A stretch of DNA of 64,000 nucleotides, from positions 1 through 64,000 of the forward strand of contig CAKVMD010000003.1 of the NCBI GenBank assembly GCA_934771475.1. The letters are read 5' to 3'. This stretch comes from an uncultured Clostridia bacterium (lineage in GTDB: Bacteria; Bacillota; Clostridia; Christensenellales; UBA1242). Position 1 is the first letter of the stretch, and every line of letters starts with the position of its first letter. Made by a program: the position numbers and the translations under genes. Below the pieces are notes generated by a model. It made no database searches, was not told where the DNA came from, and saw only the letters and a list, made by a program, of their open reading frames with translations. Positions 32,643 through 41,613 of this stretch are shown here, one piece after another.

Positions 32643-33836
32643 ATGGAATATGTTAAAGGCGTGCCATATTTTGTGGCTGAAAATGAAAAAATAAAAAGTT
32701 ACCCATACCTTGACGCTGATTTGTCTTGCGAAATTTTAATAGTGGGCGGAGGTGTTGATGGCGCTGTGGCCAACTATTTTTTATCGCAAAATTATGATGT
32801 GGTGCTTGTGGACAATTCGCGCCTAGGTTATGGAGCGACAGCCCTTGCAACGAGTCTGCTAGAATATCAACTTGATGATTTTGCGGATGAACTTAAACCT
32901 TATTTATCGCAAGAGGAGGTTGTTCGCGTCTATGAAGCGGGGATATATGGCATTGACAAAATGGAGAGGTTGGTTCGCAGGCTCGAAAGTGATTGTCATT
33001 TTAAAAGAAAAGAGAGTTTTTTGTATTCAAATTGCTTTTTAGATAGGCGTGCAATCAAAAAAGAATATGATTTTAGGATTAGAAATGGTTTTCCGTGCGA
33101 ATTTATCACGCGTGAAAATTCTCCGTTTAGTTTTAAAGTCGACATGGGTATTTTGTGTCCAAATGGAGGGGCAGAGATTGACCCATATCTTTTTGACAAA
33201 GCGTTAATTCAAAACTCGTCAAACCAAAATAGAATTTTTGAAAATACAAAGATTTCTGAAATAAAAAAGAGCGGAGATAGATTTGTGTGCAAAACCGCTT
33301 TTGGAAATAGTATTTACTGCAAAGAGGTTATTTTGGCGACTGGTTTTAATTTTGATTTAGCGCCAGATGCGGACAGGCTCTGCAAGAGATTTGTTTCTTA
33401 CTCAGTTGTTGCCAAGCCTTTGGGAGATATGGCTAAGCGAAATGATGCTTTGGTTCAAGATTGCTTAGAGCCTTATCACTATATGCGGTTTTTGCCTGAT
33501 GAAAAAATTATCTATGGCGGAGAAGATACTCCAATGAAAGGTGCTATTTCTGCAAAAAAGGCAGAAAAAGCGTATGGCAAACTGCAAGCCTCTCTACAAA
33601 AAATGTTTCCGCTTTTTAAAGATGAGATTTCAGTGGAATACAAATTTTGTGGTGCATTTGGAACGACAAAAAACAATTTGGGTATAATTGGACGAGATAA
33701 AAATGGAGTAATCAACTTTTTTAGTTGTGGCGCAAATGGAATTATAAATTCTATGTTTGGAATTGAAATTGTGGAGAAAATTTTAAAAGGGGAAACGCAT
33801 CCGTTAGAGAGACTTTTTTCACCACAAAGAGAATAA
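32643..33836 (+). CDS. FAD-dependent oxidoreductase (DAO family)
   Basis: This 397-residue flavoprotein has the D-amino-acid oxidase/glycine oxidase fold. The N-terminal dinucleotide-binding motif is ILIVGGGVDGAVANYFL (about 31-47), with the usual third glycine replaced (GGGVDGAV). It is followed by V-V-L-V-D and the conserved ATALATSLLEYQLDD segment. The C-terminal FCGAFGTTKNNLGIIG and FFSCGANGIINSMFG complete the FAD site. Members of this fold oxidise amines or amino acids; the substrate is unknown. It lies between two paralogous collagen-like genes. No clear ribosome site precedes ATG 32643, and a GATAAT box lies five bases upstream, so it may be leaderless. Confidence 0.85.
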   Translation: MEYVKGVPYFVAENEKIKSYPYLDADLSCEILIVGGGVDGAVANYFLSQNYDVVLVDNSRLGYGATALATSLLEYQLDDFADELKPYLSQEEVVRVYEAGIYGIDKMERLVRRLESDCHFKRKESFLYSNCFLDRRAIKKEYDFRIRNGFPCEFITRENSPFSFKVDMGILCPNGGAEIDPYLFDKALIQNSSNQNRIFENTKISEIKKSGDRFVCKTAFGNSIYCKEVILATGFNFDLAPDADRLCKRFVSYSVVAKPLGDMAKRNDALVQDCLEPYHYMRFLPDEKIIYGGEDTPMKGAISAKKAEKAYGKLQASLQKMFPLFKDEISVEYKFCGAFGTTKNNLGIIGRDKNGVINFFSCGANGIINSMFGIEIVEKILKGETHPLERLFSPQRE

Positions 33837-33916
33837 ATTCACCCTTGGGCAAAACTTTAAATACAATGAAATGAAAGGGCTTTTCAATAGAGCAAAGTAA
33901 TTATGCGGAGGATAAA

Positions 33917-34741
33917 ATGAATTGTTTAAAGAGTTTTTGCTGTTTTAAAAAGTGTGTAAATCGCCGAGCGGAGGAGATAAAATGCATTATCGGTGCAACT
34001 GGTCCAGCAGGGCCTATGGGTGCAACTGGACGAGGGCTTCAAATAGATGGAATTGTTGCGAGTGAAGAACTATTGCCTAAAACCCCTTTAAATGGAACAG
34101 CCTTTTTGGTTGGAGAAAGTGCGCCTCGAAAAATGTTTGTTTTTGACAGCGCAAGTGGAGAGTGGATTGACCAAGGATATTTGCAAGGGGAGAAAGGCGA
34201 AAAGGGAGACAAGGGTGATACTGGTTATGGCGAAATAAAAAGCGCGTATCTTTTTACATTAAGAAGCCCTGACTTTGTAATATACAATGGTGGTTTTGAA
34301 GTGCCAAGTAGAGGAAGGCTTCCAATTTTGGAAGAACGCGAAGTTTCGCTTGAAAGTCCCATCACTCTTGACAAAGAAAACAGCACGATTCTTTTCAAAG
34401 AAGCGGGGGTTTATGAAATTGGGTTCACTTTTAGCGCTTACACAAAGATTTCACAAGATAAATTTGATTTAAATGCTGACTTTGTTGCGGTTGGATTTAG
34501 AGAAGTCGATAGCGATAATGTCCTTGCCGGTGTTAATGATTGGAGTTACAACGAAGTGCCACACAATATTTCAGGGCAAGGAATTGTGAAAATAGATGAT
34601 GTTTCCAAAGAGTATGAACTTGTCAATCTTCATGTTAGACCACTATTTTTGCTAGCTGGACGCAAGGAGCAAACAATGACCTCATCTTATATGATAACTC
34701 CACTTGTTACAGTTGTTATAAAACAACTTCAAAAGATATAA
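33917..34741 (+). CDS. Collagen-like protein with TNF-like C-terminal domain
   Basis: This 274-residue paralog of the protein at 31659 shares [35 protein letters not shown], and a C-terminal domain with VAVGFREVDSDNVLAGVNDW and EYELVNLHVRPLFLLAG. The N-terminus has five cysteines in 23 residues (CLKSFCCFKKC...C), suited to disulfide cross-linking or acylation. The collagen stretches are very short: four or five triplets near residue 27 and about six near residue 95. There is no signal peptide. The ATG at 33917 has GGAGGA. Together with its twin it may form trimeric stalk-and-head filaments on the spore or cell surface. Confidence 0.84.
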   Translation: MNCLKSFCCFKKCVNRRAEEIKCIIGATGPAGPMGATGRGLQIDGIVASEELLPKTPLNGTAFLVGESAPRKMFVFDSASGEWIDQGYLQGEKGEKGDKGDTGYGEIKSAYLFTLRSPDFVIYNGGFEVPSRGRLPILEEREVSLESPITLDKENSTILFKEAGVYEIGFTFSAYTKISQDKFDLNADFVAVGFREVDSDNVLAGVNDWSYNEVPHNISGQGIVKIDDVSKEYELVNLHVRPLFLLAGRKEQTMTSSYMITPLVTVVIKQLQKI

Positions 34742-34745
34742 AATA

Positions 34746-34808
34746 AAAAATCCTCGTTATATAGCATGAACTTGGGGAATTGCTATATTCAAGGACTTTT
34801 TTGTTTTT
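34746..34808 (+). terminator. Intrinsic terminator
   Basis: ATATAGCA (34759-34766) pairs with TGCTATAT (34781-34788), with outer TCCT/AGGA pairing and a long T-run. Confidence 0.7.
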
Positions 34809-34897
34809 TTAAACATTTAAAATTTGATTATAACATTTAATATTTAGTTTGGGGAAGATTGAGATAGTGCACTATTTTGAACAACTACTTGGGGGAT

Positions 34898-36058
34898 TTA
34901 AACTATTCCTTCTATTCTACTTATTATAAAGCTTGCTCTTTTGTCTGGGTCGGCAATCGTTAATGATAGGTCGATACTATCAAGCAACACTTCACCATAA
35001 GTTTCAAGCATTACAAAGTTTAGGGTGCTTGGGACTCTAACCCTTATAAAATCTAAGCCCGTGCTTGTAACCCATGACACGCTGGTAAAAAGAAATCCTT
35101 TTTTGTTTTTTATGTCTATAAGCATTTGGTTCTCATAACTGTTACTGAATACTGTGAAGATTTTGAGGTATCTATATGGCGTTAAATCTACCGTAACTTT
35201 GTTGTGATATTGAAGCCCAGTAGTATAACCGCAATTTATACTTTCGTCTGTGGAGCGCATATCATAAATCAAAACTCCATTTAAGCATGGGGCCTGTGTG
35301 CCTCCGCCAGTCCCACCAGAAGTGTCTAAGTTGTCGACTGTTTCTTTAACACTTTGTGCAAGAGTTAGTGCTTGGTTTGCGGTGGCGGTTGTGGTTTCTG
35401 CGTTTGACTGAATAGTTGAAATTTGCCCGTTTATGGTTGTGATTGAGTTTGAAAGGTTGGTCGCGCCAGTCTCTAAATTGTCTACGCGGGTGGTGAGGGT
35501 GTTTAGGCTTTCGGTAACTGAAACAAGGCTGGAAGTGTTGGATGATACATTTGAAGAAAGCGTGTCCACTTGACTTTGAAGTGTGCTTAATGAAGTTGCC
35601 TGCGCGCTTACTGTGCCTTGCAACGAAGTTATCGCGCTGGCATTTGCTGAAATGTTGGAGGCGTTGCTTGCAATCGCCGAGGTGTTGTCGGCCACGGTTG
35701 TGTTAAGCGAATTTATAGAAGTTGTATGAGATGCAACGAGGTCTGAGAGTTCGTCAAGTGTTTTGTTTGTGTTTTTTAGCGAACTTTTCAATGTTTCAAT
35801 GTCCGCATCATGAGTCTCCGCCTTGCTTTCAAGAGCGGTTATTTTTGTTTGACTTTCGCTTTGTGATGCCGAAAGTGAGTCTAGGCTACTAGACAAATTG
35901 TTTAGCGCTGTTTGCTGGGTTTGCAAAGTGGCTGTGAGTTCACTTACATCAACTCCGCCAAGCCCTTCAATTTGTGCTTCGAGGGTGGGAATTTTCTTTT
36001 TTGAGATTGCCCACACCTCTTTTTTTAATTTTTCTATATTCAAAAATATTGTTTCCAT
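34898..36058 (-). CDS. Coiled-coil fibre-like protein
   Basis: This 386-residue protein has a long coiled coil at residues about 45-255. It is serine-, threonine- and asparagine-rich with heptads such as LQTQQTALNNLSSSLDSLSAS and DNTSAIASNASNISANASAITSL. A glycine hinge (SGGTGGGTQ) leads to a C-terminal globular beta domain (about 265-386: VTVDLTPYRYLKIFTVFSNS, LDFIRVRVPSTLNFVML). That head resembles receptor-binding ends of phage tail fibres and trimeric adhesins, but I cannot place it in a family. No signal peptide is present. It starts 37 bases after the stop of the membrane SH3-like gene with AAGGAG, and so is co-transcribed with it. Confidence 0.8.
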   Translation of the reverse strand: METIFLNIEKLKKEVWAISKKKIPTLEAQIEGLGGVDVSELTATLQTQQTALNNLSSSLDSLSASQSESQTKITALESKAETHDADIETLKSSLKNTNKTLDELSDLVASHTTSINSLNTTVADNTSAIASNASNISANASAITSLQGTVSAQATSLSTLQSQVDTLSSNVSSNTSSLVSVTESLNTLTTRVDNLETGATNLSNSITTINGQISTIQSNAETTTATANQALTLAQSVKETVDNLDTSGGTGGGTQAPCLNGVLIYDMRSTDESINCGYTTGLQYHNKVTVDLTPYRYLKIFTVFSNSYENQMLIDIKNKKGFLFTSVSWVTSTGLDFIRVRVPSTLNFVMLETYGEVLLDSIDLSLTIADPDKRASFIISRIEGIV

Positions 36059-36095
36059 AAAAATCTCCTTGCCAGCATTTTAGCAAGGAGAGAGG

Positions 36096-36707
36096 CTACT
36101 TTTCAATTTTCACTGCCAGTTTTTTGCGTTTTTTCTTCTTTTTGCCGATAAACACTATGGAAAGCACAACCGTTATCCCCGCAAGAATAATTGGCACTGC
36201 GATTATTGCATTTCGATTTACGCCGTCTGGTCGTAGAGAGGATGATTTTATGAGGCCATTATATAGCGACCCGTCAGCAAGTACGATTTGAACCTCTGTG
36301 TAACCACCTTCGACATTGTCAAATCCGTTATAGATAAACACGCGCTGATTTTTTTCGGCAACATAAGTGGTCGGATTTTTTTCAAGGTCATAAACGAGGC
36401 AATTTTCTCTTACCGAGCAATTAAAAACAGGATATGTCTCTTGTGAAGGATTTTGAGTCAGGTAGTATTTATAAACATACCCCTCAACATTTTCGCTTGT
36501 CTTTACAAGCACAAAATCACCATCTGTGCTTATTACTTCCACCTGGTCATTTTGAGACAAATAATAGTCCACTTCCTCGTACTGAACAATACTAGATGTA
36601 AAATCTGGTGCGGTGTAAAGCGGACATTTAGAAGCCAAAACAAACGCGGTGCTGTTAGGGGCGAAGGCGCTTAAAACAATTATTGCAATAGATAACAAAC
36701 TTTTCAT
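36096..36707 (-). CDS. Secreted SH3-like, membrane-anchored protein
   Basis: This 203-residue protein has an N-terminal signal peptide (MKSLLSIAIIVLSAFA), two SH3b-like beta segments, a C-terminal membrane helix (AIIAVPIILAGITVVLSIVFIG, about 164-185) and a lysine-rich cytoplasmic tail (KKKKKRKK). The segments are LASKCPLYTAPDF...VEVISTDGDFVLVKTSENVEGYVYKYYL at about 24-85, then CSVRENCLVYDLEKNPTTYVAEKNQRVFIYNG. SH3b domains often bind cell-wall peptides. I start at ATG 36707 rather than 36725 because a promoter -10 (GATAAT) ends six bases before it and the upstream ATG lies inside the promoter. The mRNA is predicted to be leaderless. It leads the operon with the coiled-coil gene. Confidence 0.75.
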   Translation of the reverse strand: MKSLLSIAIIVLSAFAPNSTAFVLASKCPLYTAPDFTSSIVQYEEVDYYLSQNDQVEVISTDGDFVLVKTSENVEGYVYKYYLTQNPSQETYPVFNCSVRENCLVYDLEKNPTTYVAEKNQRVFIYNGFDNVEGGYTEVQIVLADGSLYNGLIKSSSLRPDGVNRNAIIAVPIILAGITVVLSIVFIGKKKKKRKKLAVKIEK

Positions 36708-36713
36708 AGTATA

Positions 36714-36742
36714 ATTATCTACCATAAAAAAATTTTTGTCAA
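36714..36742 (-). promoter_or_regulatory. Promoter of SH3-like gene, leaderless
   Basis: On the minus strand TTGACA (36742-36737), a 17-base spacer and GATAAT (36719-36714) are followed by six bases and ATG (36707). Confidence 0.75.
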
Positions 36743-36869
36743 GGGAAAGAGCGCTAATAATTATGTGTAAATTTTTTGCTTTATTGTTTCATTGCTTGCG
36801 TTTTTTGACGGATTATGGTAAGATAAAATCGTAAATTTATCGCTTGACTACAAGCGTTATGGAGGAAAT

Positions 36870-37742
36870 ATGAAAGTCGCAATTTTGACAGACAGCAACA
36901 CAGGTCTTTTTGCTGAGGATGAAAAGAAATATAAAGGATTGTATGTTATGCCTATGCCTTTTATGATTGACGGAGAAAACTATTATGAAGGCATCAACCT
37001 CTCGCATGAGCAATTCTACGAAAAACTCAAAGGTGATGCGGAAATTTTTACTTCAATGCCTGCGATTGGAGAAGTTGTGGATAAGTGGGAAGAACTTTTA
37101 AAAGAATATGACCAAGTTGTGTATATTCCTATGTCAAGTTCACTTTCAATGTCTTGTCAGACCGCTATCAATTTTGCTCGCGATTATGAGGGCAAGGTTT
37201 TTGTTGCAGACAATCAACGCATTTCGGTAACTCAAAAGCAATCAGTTTTTGACGCGCTTAAAATGGCGGAAGAGGGCAAAAGCGGAGAAGAAATCAAAGA
37301 TTATCTTGAAGCCACAAAAAAAGATTCTTCTATTTACATAATGGTTGATACACTTAAATATCTCAAAAAAGGTGGGCGTATAACTCCTGCCGCAGCGATG
37401 ATTGGAACTCTTTTAAAACTTAAACCAGTTCTTCAAATTCAAGGCGGAAAACTTGATAATTACGCAAAAACTCTCAATGAGCGCGTTGCAAGACAAAAAA
37501 TGATTGACGCCATGAAAAAAGACTTTGAAACAAGATTTGCTTCTTTTGTTCAAGACAAGAGCATGAAACTTTTTGTGGCTTATACAAATTGCCTAGATAA
37601 GGCAAAAGATTTCGCGGAGCAAATAAAAAGGGAAATTCCTGATATGGAAATCTCGGCTATTGCTTCTCTTTCTCTTCAAGTTGCTTGCCATATTGGAGAC
37701 GGAGCGATTGCGATTGCTTGTGCGAGAGAATATAGGGGGTAA
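36870..37742 (+). CDS. DegV family fatty-acid-binding protein
   Basis: DegV/FakB proteins hold a fatty acid while FakA phosphorylates it for phospholipid synthesis. The 290-residue protein has the family start (VAILTDSNTGL), the TSMPAIGEV segment that contacts the lipid head, YIPMSSSLSMSCQTA, and KYLKKGGRITPAAAMIG (about 160-176) with the conserved GGRI. The length is standard. The ATG at 36870 has GGAGG. The next gene begins 2 bases after its stop. No fakA is visible in the window. Confidence 0.9.
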   Translation: MKVAILTDSNTGLFAEDEKKYKGLYVMPMPFMIDGENYYEGINLSHEQFYEKLKGDAEIFTSMPAIGEVVDKWEELLKEYDQVVYIPMSSSLSMSCQTAINFARDYEGKVFVADNQRISVTQKQSVFDALKMAEEGKSGEEIKDYLEATKKDSSIYIMVDTLKYLKKGGRITPAAAMIGTLLKLKPVLQIQGGKLDNYAKTLNERVARQKMIDAMKKDFETRFASFVQDKSMKLFVAYTNCLDKAKDFAEQIKREIPDMEISAIASLSLQVACHIGDGAIAIACAREYRG

Positions 37743-37744
37743 TT

Positions 37745-38290
37745 ATGGAGGCGCTTTTTAGCAATAAAAGCATACTAGACAAAAGTGCGGTTGAAAAATT
37801 CAATAAACTTATAGGCAAAAAATTAACCGCGTATGGCATAGTGCTAGTCATGGCATTTTGTGGTGTTGTGGGAGGTCTCCTTTGCCTTGTCAATTTGTTT
37901 TTGGGTATTGCGGTTATTGGCGTTGGTGCGCTGATAGGTTGTCCACTTACTGCGTATTTAATAAAAGACGCCATGAAAAAAGATGCCGAAAAGTTGCTGG
38001 GCGGAAAGAAATATCTTGTAAACTTCGATTTCTACGATGACAAAGTCGCTATAAAAGCCGAAGAGGCGGACGAGGGCGCAAGCAAATACACTTATTCAGG
38101 CGAAGAGGAATTTCCTTATCAAGACATATTAAAAATAATTGTAAATGATGTGGAAATCTATATTCAGCGTGCAGGACAAGCCAACATTTTAGACCAGAGA
38201 GGTATGTCGCAAGGAACAGCGGGCGAACTCATTGAATTTTTAAGAGGAAAAGGCGTAAAAATTGAGGGTGCGCCAAAGGCTAAACAATAA
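37745..38290 (+). CDS. YcxB-like two-helix membrane protein
   Basis: This 181-residue protein has two adjacent membrane helices at about residues 33-80, followed by a soluble beta domain. That domain (VNFDFYDDKVAIKAEEADEG, FPYQDILKIIVNDVEIYIQ, NILDQRGMSQGT) follows the YcxB C-terminal pattern: a strand with DD-K-x, a YxDI-x-KI helix, then I-Y-I. Function is unknown in the family. It is tightly coupled to the DegV gene and ends in a basic tail (APKAKQ). Confidence 0.7.
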   Translation: MEALFSNKSILDKSAVEKFNKLIGKKLTAYGIVLVMAFCGVVGGLLCLVNLFLGIAVIGVGALIGCPLTAYLIKDAMKKDAEKLLGGKKYLVNFDFYDDKVAIKAEEADEGASKYTYSGEEEFPYQDILKIIVNDVEIYIQRAGQANILDQRGMSQGTAGELIEFLRGKGVKIEGAPKAKQ

Positions 38291-38803
38291 AAATAAATAT
38301 TGGAAAGAAAAATCGCAAAATTACAGTAAAGTTTAGCAAAATATACTGAAAAAGAGCAAAAAATATCGAAAATTGGTAAAAAATTTCGAAAAAATATAAA
38401 AAAATTACAAAAATACGCACATTTTCAATAGATAGTACTCAACAAAGAGAGGCAAATTTAACGATTTCGGTGAGAAGTCTTGGGGCTTGCCTCTTCTTTT
38501 TGTTGTATGGTTTGCCATTGTTCCCTGGTTTGTCTTTTTGTTGCGTAAGAGTGTTTTGCATAAGGGGAAATTGGTTGCGGGAATAGCACCTCTTTTGCGA
38601 ATATAGGCTTTTTATTTTTTGAAAGTTGATTTGATAAGTCGTCTTTTTTTGGCGCGGTTCAATTTGAAAGGCGGGGGGGGTAGCCGCGGGGCGTTTTAAG
38701 AGCAAACTTGTCGTCAAGAGCGTGTGAATTTTTGAATGATAGACTTTCGCGAGAGTTTTTATATCAAGGAAGATGAAGAGAGCGCGAAGAAAAGCAAGGT
38801 TTG
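38291..38803. other. Long intergenic region with a second G-tract
   Basis: The first 150 bases are A-rich and featureless. A hairpin with T-run (38446-38501) probably ends the DegV-YcxB operon. Positions 38500-38800 are T-rich and contain a run of eight G at 38673-38680. A 92-codon minus-strand frame covers it but has no ribosome site and an unnatural composition, so I do not call a gene. Confidence 0.5.
38446..38501 (+). terminator. Intrinsic terminator with long loop
   Basis: AGAGGCAA (38448-38455) pairs with TTGCCTCT (38487-38494), and TCTTTTT follows. The loop is about 31 bases. Confidence 0.55.
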
Positions 38804-39832
38804 TTAATAAGCAATCATCATCACTGATAGTGAGGCACTTGGCGCGCCAGAAGCGGTGATGGTTCTATCTTGTGCCACATTTGCCACTAAGGTGATTTTA
38901 TCGTTTCGATTTATTAATGTTGCAAAAACCGCGGTGGTGTTGGTTGTTGTGGTAATTGGGCGTTTACTTGATGTAACAAGAACTCCATTTATGGCAACCC
39001 CGACATAGTCTCCGGGCGCTGCTTGCTCACCATTGTTGACTGAGAAGGTTATGAGGAAGGTCCCAGTTGTGGGTGATATAAGCGCACTGTCCTCTATTTT
39101 AAAACTATTATTAAGTTCTATTTCATTTAAAAGAAGCGTGGCGCCATTTTTTACAATTTGAGAACTTGGATTATATATTGTTGCGTTTATGTCGGGTGTC
39201 AAGCCGGGAGGCCCTGCCACACCTTGCGCACCTTTCTGTCCGCGGGGGATGTGAAATGTTAAACGATGTACATTGTTTTCAAAGTCGTCAATCACCGCTG
39301 CATCTTCGCCCGGCTCAACGGTTTGTGTCCCGTTTATGGCAATGGTCTCGCTTACGCCAGCCTCTCCCTTTTCTCCGTCCTTACCCTTTGGCAAAAAGAA
39401 ATCAAGATAATGCAAATCGTCCTCGTACCTATCTTCCACTCGGGGTTGCTCATTTTCCGCTATGGCAGTGGCATCACCAGCCAAAATTGTCTCACTAAAC
39501 CCGTCAAAGCCTTTTGGCAAGGCAAAATCTAAATAAACGGTGTTCCCTTCGTGAAGTGATTCGACTCGCGCCATTTCGCCTGCTGGAAGAGTGCGAGTAG
39601 AGCGGATAACTATATTTTCTCCGCTAGGGCCTGTTGCTCCCGTTGCACCAGTGTTCCCCGTGGCTCCTGTTGCCCCGGTCGCGCCATCTAAGCCTGTTGC
39701 CCCGGTCGCGCCAGTTGCGCCCGTGGCTCCGGTGGAGCCTCTCAAACAAAAAGGCTCTGTAATTATTTGTTGTGGATACGCCCCACAAGTGTTTTTCAAA
39801 AATTGTTTAGAGTAATCACATTCTTTTTTCAT
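38804..39832 (-). CDS. Collagen-like protein with alternating beta modules
   Basis: This 342-residue protein has a short N-terminus with three cysteines (C5, C16, C29). It is followed by a collagen-like run of about 12 triplets dominated by GAT (residues 31-68). Three modules of about 35 residues then alternate with short G-x-y pieces. Each module reads roughly (T/S)-x-T-(L/V)-x-x-G-E-x-A-x-V-x-x-x-x-x-x-N-x-x-x-L-x-F-x-(L/I)-P-(K/R)-G. The last 130 residues are a BclA-type beta domain ([22 protein letters not shown]). There is no signal peptide. It is paralogous to the gene at 42098. The promoter on the minus strand is TTAACA-N17-TATAAT, giving a leader of about 90 bases with GAGGT before ATG. 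Confidence 0.85.
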   Translation of the reverse strand: MKKECDYSKQFLKNTCGAYPQQIITEPFCLRGSTGATGATGATGATGLDGATGATGATGNTGATGATGPSGENIVIRSTRTLPAGEMARVESLHEGNTVYLDFALPKGFDGFSETILAGDATAIAENEQPRVEDRYEDDLHYLDFFLPKGKDGEKGEAGVSETIAINGTQTVEPGEDAAVIDDFENNVHRLTFHIPRGQKGAQGVAGPPGLTPDINATIYNPSSQIVKNGATLLLNEIELNNSFKIEDSALISPTTGTFLITFSVNNGEQAAPGDYVGVAINGVLVTSSKRPITTTTNTTAVFATLINRNDKITLVANVAQDRTITASGAPSASLSVMMIAY

Positions 39833-40165
39833 GTTAATAGTACCTCAAAATATTTGTCGTTCAGGTTTGCGAACTATAAGAATTTTTCATTTATGAGTAC
39901 GCAAAGTCTCGCGAGAATTTCGCTAATAACATTATATTTTGAAAACTTTTCTTTGTTAAAAATTTGTATGTGGCATTCTGCTTGCGGGGGCTCAGTGGAA
40001 AAGAAAATAAAAAAAAGAGGGTGAGTTTTATGCGAAAATCCCTCTTTCTTATCTATAAAATTGTTTTAGCGTGTGTTTTTAATATGTTTTTAAATAATTC
40101 ATTTTAAATATATCTTTTAAACACAGTCTATAAATGTGCTTTTTTTGGTCGTTTTTAGGACGCAG
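39833..40165. other. Intergenic region with promoter and terminator
   Basis: It contains the minus-strand promoter of the collagen-like gene (TTAACA and TATAAT around 39931-39959), a perfect palindrome TCTCGCGAGA (39907-39916) in its leader, and the terminator of the ABC operon (40008-40047). I see nothing in 40050-40165. Confidence 0.55.
40008..40047 (-). terminator. Terminator of ABC operon
   Basis: On the minus strand AAAGAGGG pairs with CCCTCTTT, followed by a long T-run. Confidence 0.8.
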
Positions 40166-40903
40166 TCATTTCTTTGCTCTTATCTTTTCTATTATAACTG
40201 AAACTACCACGAAAATGGCGGTGTAGAGAAGTAAGTACAAAACATGTGGATAAATTGCCCCCGCGCCTAGGGTGTGAAGGTCGCTTGCGATACTCACGCT
40301 ATGTGAGAAAGGCAAAATATTAACAAATGTTGAAAAGCTCTTTGAAAGTCCGTTTAATGGCATAAATACACCGCCTAAAATTCCAACCAAAGAGATAAAT
40401 ATCGAAGAAATTGGCCCGGTTTGTTTCTCGTTACTACATATTATTCCTATCATTATGCCGAGGCAAATATACAAAAGCGCTGACGGAATAAGGTGCAAAA
40501 TAGTAAGAAGAAAGTTGATATTAAAAGGAAACTTAAATATAAGGGCAACAAGCATGAAAAGGCCGGTTTGCATCACTGCAAGAGGCAAAGCGGAGCAAAC
40601 AAAACTTGAATAATAAGTAAATTTGTTTATTGGAGCAATATTGAGGCGTTTTATAAATGATGTGTTCTTATCTCCCGCTATTTGAAGGGATACAAACATT
40701 CCAATAAAAGTATATCCAAAAACGCAAATACCGCTTGCATAAGACTCTATTTTGAAATTTGTTGGTGCGGGCTGAAAACTTGTAAATATTAATTGCATTA
40801 ACACCAGCATAACAAGTGGAAATATTAAGCAAAATACAAGGCTTAGCGGGTCGCGTAGCATTTCTTTCATATTGCGTTTAGTCAAAGAAAAAAGTTTTTT
40901 CAT
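40166..40903 (-). CDS. ABC-2 type transporter permease
   Basis: This 245-residue membrane protein has six hydrophobic segments: an N-terminal helix after KKLFSLTKRNMKEMLRDPLSL, a pair around 55-75, then 100-125, 133-155, 165-185 and 220-240. This is the ABC2_membrane layout. It overlaps the ATP-binding gene by 4 bases (ATGA type), so the two form one transporter. Such exporters commonly move drugs, lipids or peptides; no substrate can be named. The ribosome site is GGAGGA. Confidence 0.9.
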   Translation of the reverse strand: MKKLFSLTKRNMKEMLRDPLSLVFCLIFPLVMLVLMQLIFTSFQPAPTNFKIESYASGICVFGYTFIGMFVSLQIAGDKNTSFIKRLNIAPINKFTYYSSFVCSALPLAVMQTGLFMLVALIFKFPFNINFLLTILHLIPSALLYICLGIMIGIICSNEKQTGPISSIFISLVGILGGVFMPLNGLSKSFSTFVNILPFSHSVSIASDLHTLGAGAIYPHVLYLLLYTAIFVVVSVIIEKIRAKK

Positions 40904-41613
40904 TGTTCCTCCTCCGTTAAATCTAAAAACGCTTGTTCCAAAGTTTCTTTGCCGGTCTGAGTGATAATTTCTTGTGGTGAGCCAACCGCCTTTATTTTGC
41001 CCTTGCTTATAATCGCGATTTTATCCGCCAGAAATTCAACCTCTTCAAGATAATGGGTTGTTAAAAGGATAGTCATAGACTTTTTTAGTTTTTCAATTAT
41101 TGACCACAATAGTTTTCTTGCTTTGACATCAAGTCCAAGTGTCGGTTCGTCAAGAAACAAAATTTGAGGGGAGGTGATGATTGCAAGGGCAATACTTAGC
41201 CTGCGAAGTTGCCCGCCACTCAATTTTTTGCACAAAACATTTTCTTTTTCGCGCAAACCAAACTCGTCAATTATTGAAGAGATAACCTTATCTTTGTCTT
41301 TGACATCATATAAAGATGCAATTAAGTCTAGATTTTCTCTTACGGTGAGATTTTTTGCAACCGCGCTCTCTTGTGGTGAAATGTTGATTATTTTCCTGAT
41401 TTTATCTTTGTCTTTGACAAGGTCGAACCCATTTATTTGAGCGTCTCCGCTTGTGGGATTTATTTGCGTCGTAAGCATATTGATAAGGGTTGTTTTTCCA
41501 GCCCCGTTTAAGCCTAAAAGCGCAAAGCATTCATTGTCGTTAATGGTTAAATTTACCTCGCTAACAGCAGTTAGAGAGCCAAACTTTTTAGTAAGAGAAT
41601 TTATTCCAATCAT
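40900..41613 (-). CDS. ABC transporter ATP-binding protein
   Basis: This is the nucleotide-binding partner of the permease just downstream. The 237-residue protein has Walker A GLNGAGKTT (34-42), signature LSGGQLRR, Walker B ILFLDEPTLGLD, and the switch histidine in LTTHYLEE, typical of ABC-2 export systems (CcmA/DrrA-like). I start at ATG 41613, which follows GGAGG; starting at 41634 would precede that site. The gene begins inside the 3' end of the AbrB gene (26-base overlap), so regulation and transport are coupled. Confidence 0.9.
   Translation of the reverse strand: MIGINSLTKKFGSLTAVSEVNLTINDNECFALLGLNGAGKTTLINMLTTQINPTSGDAQINGFDLVKDKDKIRKIINISPQESAVAKNLTVRENLDLIASLYDVKDKDKVISSIIDEFGLREKENVLCKKLSGGQLRRLSIALAIITSPQILFLDEPTLGLDVKARKLLWSIIEKLKKSMTILLTTHYLEEVEFLADKIAIISKGKIKAVGSPQEIITQTGKETLEQAFLDLTEEEQ

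Noticed and set aside
38439..38717. 92-codon minus-strand frame over the G8 tract
   Set aside because: No ribosome site or promoter, odd composition, and it depends on translating the C-run as proline or similar. It is not convincing as a gene.
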